DNA from: an uncultured Asticcacaulis sp.
GTDB taxonomy: Bacteria; Pseudomonadota; Alphaproteobacteria; Caulobacterales; Caulobacteraceae
Reading direction: 5' to 3'
NCBI GenBank assembly: GCA_946480125.1
Contig: CAMLIY010000012.1
Location: forward strand, 1-26,014
Length of the DNA stretch: 26,014 nt
Made by a program: the position numbers and the translations under genes. Within the stretch, counting starts at the first letter, position 1; each line of letters starts with the position of its first letter. The notes under the pieces were generated by a model. The model searched no databases, was not told where the DNA came from, and was given only the letters and a program-made list of their open reading frames with translations. Shown here piece by piece: positions 8,400 to 16,042 of this stretch.

Positions 8400-9626
8400 G
8401 TGAATATCATAGGTAAATTACGCGGTGTTTTCGCGTTGATAAGTGCCGCCCTTATTTTGTGGGCGCCCCTGTCTCCCGCCATAGCCTTGGCGCACGAAAC
8501 CCTGGGTCTGGAGGCCCCCAAACCCGAAATCGCCCTGACGCCGCCCATGGGCTGGAATTCGTGGAACAGGTTCGCCTGCAATATCGATGAGGCCAAGATT
8601 CGCGGCGTGGCCGACGCAATGGCGGCTTCCGGCATGAAAGACGCCGGCTATCAATATGTGGTGATCGATGACTGCTGGCAAAAGGATCGCGCGCCTGACG
8701 GAACTATCCAGGCCGACCCGGAGCGTTTCCCGTCCGGTATCAAGGCTCTGGCCGATTATATCCATTCTAAAGGCCTGAAGTTCGGCCTCTATTCCGATAT
8801 CGGCGTCAAGACCTGCGGCGGACGTCCGGGCAGCCGCGGCTATGAATTTCAGGACGCGCGCACCTGGGCGTCGTGGGGCGTCGATTATGTCAAGGTCGAC
8901 TGGTGTTATACCGGCTCAAGCGAAGCGTCTTCGTCCTACACGATAATGGCCAAGGCGTTGCGGGCCTCGGGCCGCGACATCGTGTTTTCCATCTGCGAGT
9001 GGGGGGATAACAAGCCGGAAGAATGGGCGGCGGGGCTTGGACACCTGTGGCGTACCTCCGGCGATATTCGCGATTCCTGGAACAAGGACGAAGGCTACAG
9101 TCATTCCTTTCTGTGGATACTCGACCATAATGCCGGCCTGTGGGCCAATGCCGGTCCGAACCACTGGAACGATCCCGACATGCTGGAGGTCGGCAATGGC
9201 GGCATGACCGATGTCGAATACCGTTCGCATTTCTCGTTGTGGGCCATGCTGGCGGCGCCCTTGATCGCCGGCAATGACCTGTCGAATATGGATAAGGCAA
9301 CGCTGGATATCCTGACCAACAAAGACGTCATCGCGGTCGACCAGGACAAACTCGGCCAGCAGGGCCGCCGCGTAGCACGCAACGGCGATACAGAGGTCTG
9401 GGTCCGCCCGCTGACCGGCGGCGATCGCGCGGTCGTGCTGTTCAATCGCGGATCAGCCGCGGCCACTGTTTCGGTAGATTGGGGTGCCTTGCAATGGCCG
9501 GCCGGACTCACGGCCAGCGTCAAGGACCTATGGTCGAAATCGGTTAAAAAGAGCGTGAAAGGTGGCTACAGCGCCGAAGTGGCACCGCATGGCGTGGTGA
9601 TGATCCGGTTGAGCCCCACCGTCTAA
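8400..9626 (+). CDS. Secreted alpha-galactosidase, glycoside hydrolase family 27
   Basis: A 408-residue retaining exo-glycosidase that releases terminal alpha-galactose, for example from galactomannan or raffinose-type sugars. A basic start and hydrophobic segment (about 5-31, ending AIALA) form a signal peptide. The GH27 opener is TPPMGWNSWNRF (47-58), then VIDDCWQ (88-94), YSDIG (131-135), the nucleophile Asp167 in YVKVDWCY and the acid/base Asp222 in RTSGDIRDSW, then WNDPDMLEVGN. A beta-sandwich domain ends the protein. GTG at 8400 is chosen because CGGGGAG precedes it by 6 nt. An in-frame GTG at 8379 lies before that SD and has none of its own. GH27 also contains alpha-N-acetylgalactosaminidases and arabinopyranosidases, so specificity is inferred. 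Confidence 0.92.
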   Translation: MNIIGKLRGVFALISAALILWAPLSPAIALAHETLGLEAPKPEIALTPPMGWNSWNRFACNIDEAKIRGVADAMAASGMKDAGYQYVVIDDCWQKDRAPDGTIQADPERFPSGIKALADYIHSKGLKFGLYSDIGVKTCGGRPGSRGYEFQDARTWASWGVDYVKVDWCYTGSSEASSSYTIMAKALRASGRDIVFSICEWGDNKPEEWAAGLGHLWRTSGDIRDSWNKDEGYSHSFLWILDHNAGLWANAGPNHWNDPDMLEVGNGGMTDVEYRSHFSLWAMLAAPLIAGNDLSNMDKATLDILTNKDVIAVDQDKLGQQGRRVARNGDTEVWVRPLTGGDRAVVLFNRGSAAATVSVDWGALQWPAGLTASVKDLWSKSVKKSVKGGYSAEVAPHGVVMIRLSPTV

Positions 9627-9652
9627 AGGCAGCGCTGGATGCCTGTGTGGCG

Positions 9653-9946
9653 TTACCGCCTTTGCAAACTGATGGTTTGCAGCGAGGCATCGGGTATGCG
9701 AATGTTTTCGAGCAGGGCCGTCATGCCGACCAGGCGGCCAGCCGGATCATAAATGCCCGCGGCAGTGCCGGCTGGCAAATATGGCCGGACGCGCTTGGCG
9801 AGGTATTCAGACGCCGTAACCGTGCCGGGCATAGAGCGAAAACGCTCAAAATCTTTTTCAAGCTGGGTGCGGCCGTTCAGTCCAACCACTATGTGCAGCC
9901 GATCAACGGCCTTTATATACTCAAGCAAATCACGAATATTGGACAT
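9653..9946 (-). CDS. Unrecognised 97-residue protein
   Basis: I do not recognise this family. The ATG at 9946 is supported by GGAG with a 6-nt spacer and starts MSNIRDLLEYIKAVDRLHI. An in-frame ATG further out (9970) lacks this support. The composition looks like a real globular cytoplasmic protein: amphipathic helices at the N-terminus, a VVGLNGRTQLEKDFERFRS segment, then GTAAGIYDPAGRLVGM, which reads like a beta-hairpin. There is no signal peptide or membrane helix. It converges on the GH27 gene with only 26 bp between stops and stands alone on the minus strand. It could be a lineage-specific gene inserted into the sugar island. Confidence 0.55.
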   Translation of the reverse strand: MSNIRDLLEYIKAVDRLHIVVGLNGRTQLEKDFERFRSMPGTVTASEYLAKRVRPYLPAGTAAGIYDPAGRLVGMTALLENIRIPDASLQTISLQRR

Positions 9947-10212
9947 AGACGTCTCCGAGGTGGTCAACACGGCTACTGGTACGCCGTTACTAATATCGGA
10001 GAAGGCTTTGAGTAAGTTTCTTAAATGGACTTGTCTTGCAAGCCGCTCCCTGTAAACGTTAATTTATGCCGCAAAGGTAAATAATGTATGGATTGGTGTA
10101 TTTGCCAAAGTATGCGGTAAGGGGTTGCTTATAAAATACTCAAAAGCCTATTATGTTGATGCTTATTCAGGCTCAATTTATATGCTTATTTGCGTTTTTT
10201 GTACAATTCTGC
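9947..10212. other. AT-rich gap with no gene seen
   Basis: These 266 bp lie between the unknown small gene (reading away) and the end of the GntR gene (reading in). They should contain the promoter of the small gene and the 3' end of the GntR mRNA. On the minus strand AGCCT...AGGCT (10146-10173), followed by TTTT, could be a weak terminator. TTGTACAA (10198-10205) is a short palindrome just past the GntR stop. No coding potential was recognised. Confidence 0.4.
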
Positions 10213-10920
10213 TCAGGAGTTTTGTGATTCCTGTGCTTTCTCAATAAAATTCAAAGATTCCAGCAATATGTCTTCAGAGGCTTTACGGGCGTTTGCCGCG
10301 TCCCCTTTTTCAATAGCGAGCAGTATGGCTTCATGGGCCTGAATATCCGCCATATGGCCTGAAATTGTGTTGGTCAGCTGGATCGACATATGCAGGGCAT
10401 TGGTAATCAGCGGTTTCAGGCGCCAGAAGAACGGATTGCCGGATGCCTTCAATATGGCGACATGGAAATCGATATCGGCCTGAAGCGCCAGGTCCGGCTG
10501 GTTGGCATGATCGGTCATGGCCTGCAACCCTTCGCGGATGCCGGCAATGGCGCGCCTGTCCTGTTGTTCGGCGGCCAGCGCCGCGGCGGCGGGCTCGATG
10601 GCCAGGCGCATCTGGGCGAATTCGAGGAAGATCTTGTTGGAGTAGGGGCGTTCCATCAGCCAGCGCAGCACGTCCGGATCGAGCAGATTCCAGTTGTCGA
10701 CCGGTTCAACGCGTGTGCCCTGGCGCTGGCGGGAGCTGATCAGGCCCTTGGCCGACAGCATCTTGACCGCTTCACGCATGACGGTGCGGCTGGCGCCAAA
10801 CTTGGCGCAGAGTTCGGCTTCGGTGGGGAAGCCGGTTTTCTCAAATTCACCGGTGACGATGGATTGACCCAGAGAGGCGAGAAGCCCGTAGGCGAGGCTG
10901 ACGCCGAGTTCGGAGCGCAT
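10213..10920 (-). CDS. GntR-family transcriptional regulator, FadR subfamily (FCD domain)
   Basis: A 235-residue cytoplasmic DNA-binding regulator. Residues 1-75 form the GntR winged helix: LCAKFGASRTVMREAVKMLS (recognition helix), then the wing SSRQRQGTRVEP. From about 90 to 225 an all-helical FCD effector domain follows, with MRLAIEPAAAALAA, ADIDFHVAIL-ASGNPFF and HEAILLAIEKGDAANAR. The Asp and His residues in these motifs are the usual metal and ligand set. Members commonly respond to sugar acids or other small carboxylates. It is divergent from the GH35-like gene, which makes local control of the xyloglucan-type enzymes likely. The effector is unknown. The SD is weak (GAAAG). Confidence 0.9.
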   Translation of the reverse strand: MRSELGVSLAYGLLASLGQSIVTGEFEKTGFPTEAELCAKFGASRTVMREAVKMLSAKGLISSRQRQGTRVEPVDNWNLLDPDVLRWLMERPYSNKIFLEFAQMRLAIEPAAAALAAEQQDRRAIAGIREGLQAMTDHANQPDLALQADIDFHVAILKASGNPFFWRLKPLITNALHMSIQLTNTISGHMADIQAHEAILLAIEKGDAANARKASEDILLESLNFIEKAQESQNS

Positions 10921-11063
10921 GACGTTTCTTTCGTTACTTTTAGCCCTGTGGCGTTGCCTGATCCTCGGAAAGGATTCGTGGCTTCGCCTTAATAAGCTTA
11001 CAGAAAAAAATACTATTTAAAACCAGATTCGTCATTTGATGCTTGCGGGAATGATGACTGATA

Positions 11064-11085
11064 TTGTACGACATATTTTATATGT
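11064..11085. promoter_or_regulatory. Candidate GntR operator in the divergent promoter region
   Basis: TTGTACGACAT (11064-11074) matches 5 of the 6 fixed bases of the known FadR-subfamily consensus TNGTNNNACNA. It overlaps ACATAT-TTT-ATATGT (11071-11085), a perfect 6-bp inverted repeat. Both lie between the GntR gene and the GH35-like gene, 67-88 bp before the latter's start. The binding assignment is inference from position and consensus. Confidence 0.4.
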
Positions 11086-11151
11086 GACTGTCCATTTGCA
11101 GGTGAAACTTTGCGAAAATAAGCGGGCAGCGGTTTGAGGGAGCAGATTTCA

Positions 11152-12819
11152 GTGATCAAAACAGTCCAAAAGAGCTTGCCACGCCGGCTTTTGTTAGCGC
11201 TATCAGTGAGCGTCCTGACAGTAGCCGGGGCGGCGTCAGTGCACGCTGCACCGATTCCCGAACTGGTACAAAAGAACGGCAAATTCGCCCTTATGGTCGA
11301 TGGGGCGCCATTCCTGGTTCTGGGTGGCCAAGCCAATAATTCGAGCAATTACGAGGCCGCCCTTCCGAAGGTGTGGCCCGCCATCAAGGACATGCACGCC
11401 AATACCCTGACGATGCCGGTGGCGTGGGAACAGGTCGAGCCGGTAGAAGGTCAGTTCGATTTCAGCTTCGTCGATGCCTTGGTTACGCAGGCGCGCGAAA
11501 ATAATGTCAAGCTGGTCATTTTGTGGTTCGCCACCTGGAAAAACACCGGCCCGTCCTACGCGCCAACCTGGGTCAAGACCGACAATAAGCGTTTTCCGCG
11601 CCTGACCAACAAGGATGGCACGACCTCCTACGCACTATCGCCGCTTTATGACACCACGCGCGAGGCCGATAAAAAGGCCTATGTCGAACTGATAAGGCAT
11701 CTGAAGGCGATCGACGGCGACCAGCACACGGTCATCATGATCCAGCCGGAGAATGAAACCGGCGTCTATGGTCCGGCGCGTGACTATTCGAAAAAGGCCG
11801 ATTCCCTGATGGCGAAGCCGGTGCCGGCGGTCTTGCTCAAGAAATACAATAAGACGGCGGGAGACTGGAACACGGTGTTCGGCAAGGATGCCGACGAGTA
11901 TTTCCAGGCCTGGTCGATCGCCAGCTATATTGACGATATCGTGGCGGCGGGCGACGCCATCTATCCCTTGCCGACCTATGTCAATGCCGCTTTGAAAGAC
12001 CCGCTCAACCCGAACCAGCCGGCCGGTTCCTATGCTTCGGGCGGGCCGGTCTACAGCGTCATCGATGTCTGGAAGGCGGCGGCGCCGCACATTGAATTGC
12101 TGGCGCCAGATCTCTACAGCCCGTCATCGGCCAGCTACGAAAAGACACTTGAGCTGTATGCCCGCAAGGACAATGCGCTCTATGTCGCCGAAAGCGGCAA
12201 TTCCCCCATCTATGCCCGCTATATTTTTTCAACGCTCGGCCGCCAGGGCATCGGTTTCGATCCGTTTGGTTTCGACTATACCGGCTATTCCAACTATCCG
12301 CTTGGCAATACCAAGACCGATATCGAAATGGTCAAACCCTTCGCCACGGTCTACAAGCTGTTCGGCGGCATGGATCGTGAATGGGCGAAGCTGAGTTTTG
12401 AAAATCAGGTGTGGGGCGTCTCCGAGCCGGATGATCACTCAGAGCAAAAGCTCGATCTGGGCGCGAAGTGGAATGCCACGGTCAGTTACCGCGAGTGGCA
12501 GTTCGGCCTGCGCAAATGGGACCCGGATAACAAGAATGGCTTCCCGGAAGGCTCTGACGTGCCGAGCGGCGGTATCGCCGTGGCGAAGCTGAGTGACAAT
12601 GAGTTCCTGGTGGCCGGTCTCAATGCACGGATCACCTTTGGCGCTGGCAAGGATAACGCAAAGAAGGGTATGTTGCTTGATCGTGTCGAGGAAGGCCATT
12701 TCGAGAACGGCAAATGGGTCTTTGAGCGCCTGTGGAACGGCGACCAGACCGATTATGGCCTCAACTTCACCGGCCACCCGGTGATATTGAAAGTCCGTCT
12801 GGCGACCTACGAGCAGTAA
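11152..12819 (+). CDS. GH35-like beta-galactosidase with DUF5597 C-terminus
   Basis: A 555-residue secreted glycosidase. A basic start (KTVQKSLPRR) and a hydrophobic stretch ending SVHAA form a signal peptide (about 1-33). A clan GH-A TIM barrel follows: FLVLGGQANNSS, NTLTMPVAWEQVEP, VILWFATWKN, the acid/base Glu202 in QPENETG and the presumed nucleophile Glu347 in YVAESGNS. The C-terminal part (about 390-555) matches the DUF5597 beta domain. This architecture is known from beta-galactosidases acting on xyloglucan oligosaccharides (Cellvibrio Bgl35A type). GTG at 11152 is preferred over TTG at 11134 because AGGGAG lies between them and the signal peptide fits. It is followed by the GH31 gene, presumably in one transcript, and is divergent from the GntR gene. 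Confidence 0.87.
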   Translation: MIKTVQKSLPRRLLLALSVSVLTVAGAASVHAAPIPELVQKNGKFALMVDGAPFLVLGGQANNSSNYEAALPKVWPAIKDMHANTLTMPVAWEQVEPVEGQFDFSFVDALVTQARENNVKLVILWFATWKNTGPSYAPTWVKTDNKRFPRLTNKDGTTSYALSPLYDTTREADKKAYVELIRHLKAIDGDQHTVIMIQPENETGVYGPARDYSKKADSLMAKPVPAVLLKKYNKTAGDWNTVFGKDADEYFQAWSIASYIDDIVAAGDAIYPLPTYVNAALKDPLNPNQPAGSYASGGPVYSVIDVWKAAAPHIELLAPDLYSPSSASYEKTLELYARKDNALYVAESGNSPIYARYIFSTLGRQGIGFDPFGFDYTGYSNYPLGNTKTDIEMVKPFATVYKLFGGMDREWAKLSFENQVWGVSEPDDHSEQKLDLGAKWNATVSYREWQFGLRKWDPDNKNGFPEGSDVPSGGIAVAKLSDNEFLVAGLNARITFGAGKDNAKKGMLLDRVEEGHFENGKWVFERLWNGDQTDYGLNFTGHPVILKVRLATYEQ

Positions 12820-12833
12820 GTAAAGTAAGATAC

Positions 12834-12967
12834 CCCACCACCAACGGGCAAGAGCCCGTCGGTCCCCCTCCCCGACAAGCGGGGAGGTACAAGAGGAATA
12901 GTTCCTCCACGGCTATGCCGGGGAGGGGGACCGCACGAACCGCGAAGCGGTGAGATGTGGTGGTGGG
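12834..12967. repeat. 134-bp nested palindromic intergenic element
   Basis: Outer arms CCCACCACCA (12834-12843) and TGGTGGTGGG (12958-12967) are perfect complements. So are inner arms GGTCCCCCTCCCCG (12861-12874) and CGGGGAGGGGGACC (12919-12932). Between and beside them lie small perfect hairpins: ACGGGC-AAGA-GCCCGT, CCTCCCCG-ACAAG-CGGGGAGG (competing with the inner arm), GAGGAA-TAG-TTCCTC and ACCGC-GAA-GCGGT. It fills most of the 185-bp gap between the GH35-like and GH31 genes. The form resembles REP/BIME-like or Caulobacter intergenic repeats. As RNA it would fold strongly and could protect or uncouple the two cistrons. Confidence 0.85.
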
Positions 12968-13004
12968 ACTTCTTGCTTCTAAACAATAATATGGGAGAGT
13001 TGAG

Positions 13005-15878
13005 ATGAAAACAGCGAAGATTTGGGCCTCGGTATCAGCCATCGCCCTGGTCATGTCGGCGGGCGCGGCCCTGGCCGGTTCCTACGAAAAGACGGCCACC
13101 GGCATTGTCGTCAAGCCCGATACCGGCACAGCGAAAGAAGTCCGCTTAGATGTCATGAGCGATTCTATCATCCATGTGCTCGCCACAGATGATCCGTCCC
13201 GGAAGCAAATCCCGTCCCTGATGACGATCGCCACGCCCGGCGGCAATTTCACCGTTTCGGAAACCAAAACAGCCGTCACGCTCAAGGCGGCGAAAGCCTC
13301 CGCCGTCGTCTCGCTGGAAACCGGCCTCGTCACCTTCTTTAATGCCGATGGCAAACAGGTGTTGGCAGAGACCAATGCCGCTATCGCGCCGGTGACTATC
13401 GAGGGCCAGTCCTATGTGACCAGCCACGCCCAGTTCAATCGCGGCACGACCGAAGGCCTGTATGGCCTGGGGCAGCACCAGAACGCACAGATGGATATGA
13501 ACGGCGAGGACGTCCTGCTGTCGCAGCACAATATGGACGTCGCCATTCCGTTTGTTATGTCGGACCAGAATTACGGCATCCTGTGGGACAATAACTCAAT
13601 CACCCGCTGGGGCAACCCGACGCCTTATGCCCTGTTCAGCCGAGACCTGAAACTGGCCACCGAAGACGGTAAGCAAGGTCTGACGGCCAAATACTATGTC
13701 GATGGCAAGCTGATCCTGACCCGCAACGAGAGCGATATCAAATATCAGTATCTCAGCGATGTCGCCGCCAACTGGCCGGCCGATCCGGCGCTGTCCAAGG
13801 AAGCCACCGCCGGCAAGAAGGTTCTGGTCGTTTGGGACGGCACCATGACTTCGGATATTTCCGGCGTCCACAAGATGCAACTCTATGCCTCGGACTATGC
13901 CGACCTGACCATCGACGGCAAGAAAATCCTCAGCGTCTGGCGCCAGGGCTGGAACCCGTGGTATCATAATTTCGAGCAGAATTTCACCCAGGGCAAGCCG
14001 GTCAAGCTGCACCTCGAATGGCAGCCTTCGGGCGGCATGGTGGCGATTACCCACAACAATCCGCAGTCGGCCGCCGATACCCATTCGCTGCAATTCTCAT
14101 CGGAAGCCGGCACCGGCCTGAACTACTATTTCATCGCCTCGGACAGCATGGATGGTGTCATCGGCGGCTATCGCCATCTGACCGGCCAGGCGCCGCTGAT
14201 GCCGAAATGGGCCTATGGTTTCTGGCAGTCGCGCCAGCGTTACGAGACGCAGGACCAGCTTTTGGGCGTACTCAAGACCTACCGCGACATGCAGATCCCG
14301 ATCGACAATATGGTGCAGGACTGGTTCTACTGGCCGGAAGACCAGTGGGGCTCGCATACCTTCGATCCCATCCGCTTCCCCGATCCACAGAAGATGGTCG
14401 ATGAGGTCCATAAAGAACACGCCCACATCATGATCTCGATATGGGGCAAGTTCTACGCCAATACCGACAACTACAAGGCCTTTGAAAAGAAGGGCTATAT
14501 GTGGACGAAGAATGTCGAGGAAGGCCATCGTGACTGGGTGGGCAAGGGTTATCTCAATAGCCACTACTCGCCCTATAATCAGGACGCCCGCGATATGTAT
14601 TACAAGCAGCTTCACGATACGCTCGTCGTGAAGGGCTTCGACGCCTGGTGGATGGATAATACCGAGCCGGACGTGCGTTCCAATACCTCGCCTGAAGAAT
14701 TCGCCGCCCTTATTACCCCCACGCAAATGGGGCCGGGCGCCGTGGTGCACAATCCTTACGCCCTGATGAACACCAAGGCGATGTATGACGGCCTGAAGGT
14801 CGATCAACCGGATACCCGTCAATTCATCCTGACCCGTTCGGGCTTTGCCGGCGTGCAGCGCAATGCCGCCGCCGTCTGGTCAGGCGATACGGCCGGCCGC
14901 TGGAACAACCTCTATGACCAGATCGCCGCCGGGGTGAACTTCTCGATGTCGGGTGTGCCCAACTGGACGCATGACATCGGCGGTTACGCCCAGGAAACGC
15001 GATTCCAGGGCACGGATGTTGGCGGGCTTCAGGAAAACCGTTCCGCGGGTGGCACCGGCACGGCGGAAGACCTGAAGGAATGGCGCGAGTTGAACCAGCG
15101 CTGGTTCCAGTTCGGCGCCTTCTCGCCGCTGTTCCGCTCGCATGGCGAAGGCGTGAAGCGGGAGATCTTCGTGATCGCGCCGGAAGGCTCGGAAATGCGC
15201 GAAAACATGATCTGGTTTGACAAGCTGCGCTACCGCCTGATGCCCTATATCTACGCCACCGCCTCGGATACCTATTATAATTCCGGCACCATCATGCGCG
15301 GCCTGGTGATGGATTTCCGCGACCCGAAGGTCAAGGATATCAAGGACGAATATCTGTTTGGCCATGCGTTCCTGGTGGCCCCGGTAACGGAATATAAGGC
15401 GACCTCGCGCAGCGTCTATCTGCCGGCCGGCGCCGACTGGTATGACTTCTACACAGGTGAACGCGTGAACGGCGGCCAGGCGATCACCGCCAAGGCGCCC
15501 TTGAGCCAGATGCCGCTTTACGTCAAGGCCGGCTCGGTGGTGCCGATGGGGCCGGTTACCCAATATGTCGATGAAAAGCCGGATGCCACCCTGACCTTCA
15601 CTGTCTATACCGGCGCCGATGGCACGTTCAGCCTTTATGAGGATGACGGCGTCAGCAATGGCTATACGCGTGGTGAAGCCAGCCGTATTCCATTGAGCTA
15701 TAACGACAAGACCGGCGAACTGACCATCGGGGCGCGCACCGGCAGCTATAAGGGCATGGTGGCCAACCGGACTTTCCGCGTGCGCTTCATCACGCCGGGC
15801 GCCTCGACCAGCGGGGCGCTCGACGCCTTCGACAGGGAGGTGGCCTATAACGGTACGACGGTGACGGTGAAGAAGTAA
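13005..15878 (+). CDS. Secreted alpha-xylosidase, glycoside hydrolase family 31, with PA14 insert
   Basis: A 957-residue retaining exo-glycosidase. The signal peptide spans about 1-24 (ending AALA). Domains in order: an N-terminal GH31 beta-sandwich (EGLYGLGQHQN near 155), a PA14 insert (about 230-350, with KYYVDGKLILTR and DYADLTIDGKKILSVW), the catalytic barrel with nucleophile Asp551 in WWMDNTEPD and the presumed acid/base Asp628 in VWSGDTAGRW, and C-terminal beta domains. A PA14 inside GH31 is the known architecture of Cellvibrio xyloglucan-specific alpha-xylosidase (Xyl31A), where PA14 extends the substrate pocket. Glucosidase activity is the alternative. ATG with GGGAGA 6 nt upstream is clear. 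It probably shares a transcript with the GH35-like gene across the palindromic element. Confidence 0.9.
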   Translation: MKTAKIWASVSAIALVMSAGAALAGSYEKTATGIVVKPDTGTAKEVRLDVMSDSIIHVLATDDPSRKQIPSLMTIATPGGNFTVSETKTAVTLKAAKASAVVSLETGLVTFFNADGKQVLAETNAAIAPVTIEGQSYVTSHAQFNRGTTEGLYGLGQHQNAQMDMNGEDVLLSQHNMDVAIPFVMSDQNYGILWDNNSITRWGNPTPYALFSRDLKLATEDGKQGLTAKYYVDGKLILTRNESDIKYQYLSDVAANWPADPALSKEATAGKKVLVVWDGTMTSDISGVHKMQLYASDYADLTIDGKKILSVWRQGWNPWYHNFEQNFTQGKPVKLHLEWQPSGGMVAITHNNPQSAADTHSLQFSSEAGTGLNYYFIASDSMDGVIGGYRHLTGQAPLMPKWAYGFWQSRQRYETQDQLLGVLKTYRDMQIPIDNMVQDWFYWPEDQWGSHTFDPIRFPDPQKMVDEVHKEHAHIMISIWGKFYANTDNYKAFEKKGYMWTKNVEEGHRDWVGKGYLNSHYSPYNQDARDMYYKQLHDTLVVKGFDAWWMDNTEPDVRSNTSPEEFAALITPTQMGPGAVVHNPYALMNTKAMYDGLKVDQPDTRQFILTRSGFAGVQRNAAAVWSGDTAGRWNNLYDQIAAGVNFSMSGVPNWTHDIGGYAQETRFQGTDVGGLQENRSAGGTGTAEDLKEWRELNQRWFQFGAFSPLFRSHGEGVKREIFVIAPEGSEMRENMIWFDKLRYRLMPYIYATASDTYYNSGTIMRGLVMDFRDPKVKDIKDEYLFGHAFLVAPVTEYKATSRSVYLPAGADWYDFYTGERVNGGQAITAKAPLSQMPLYVKAGSVVPMGPVTQYVDEKPDATLTFTVYTGADGTFSLYEDDGVSNGYTRGEASRIPLSYNDKTGELTIGARTGSYKGMVANRTFRVRFITPGASTSGALDAFDREVAYNGTTVTVKK

Positions 15879-15898
15879 TCCGCCCTAACATCTTCGTG

Positions 15899-15929
15899 AA
15901 AAGGCCCGGTCATAATGCCAGGCCTTTTT
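15899..15929 (+). terminator. Rho-independent terminator after the GH31 gene
   Basis: AAAAGGCC (15899-15906) pairs with GGCCTTTT (15921-15928) and ends in a T-run. It lies 20 bp after the GH31 stop and closes the glycosidase transcript. Confidence 0.8.
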
Positions 15930-16042
15930 GCGTTTTGGCGATTTTCTGTTAGCCTTCTGACTGAATTGTAACGTCAAAAACGTCCGTATCATTTGGCGCG
16001 GCGTATAAGAGCGTTACCCATTCTGAGGAAAGGCCACCGTTC

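Noticed and set aside
9663..9681. TGCAAAC-TGATG-GTTTGCA hairpin as terminator of the alpha-galactosidase gene
   Set aside because: The stem is perfect but no T-tract follows on either strand, and it lies in the coding end of the minus-strand small gene.
12767..13054. Minus-strand open frame covering the palindromic element
   Set aside because: Its translation is derived from the repeat and from antisense of the gene ends; not a credible protein.
14097..14822. Minus-strand open frames opposite the GH31 gene
   Set aside because: Codon-bias shadows of a gene with conserved catalytic motifs; no SD or homology seen.
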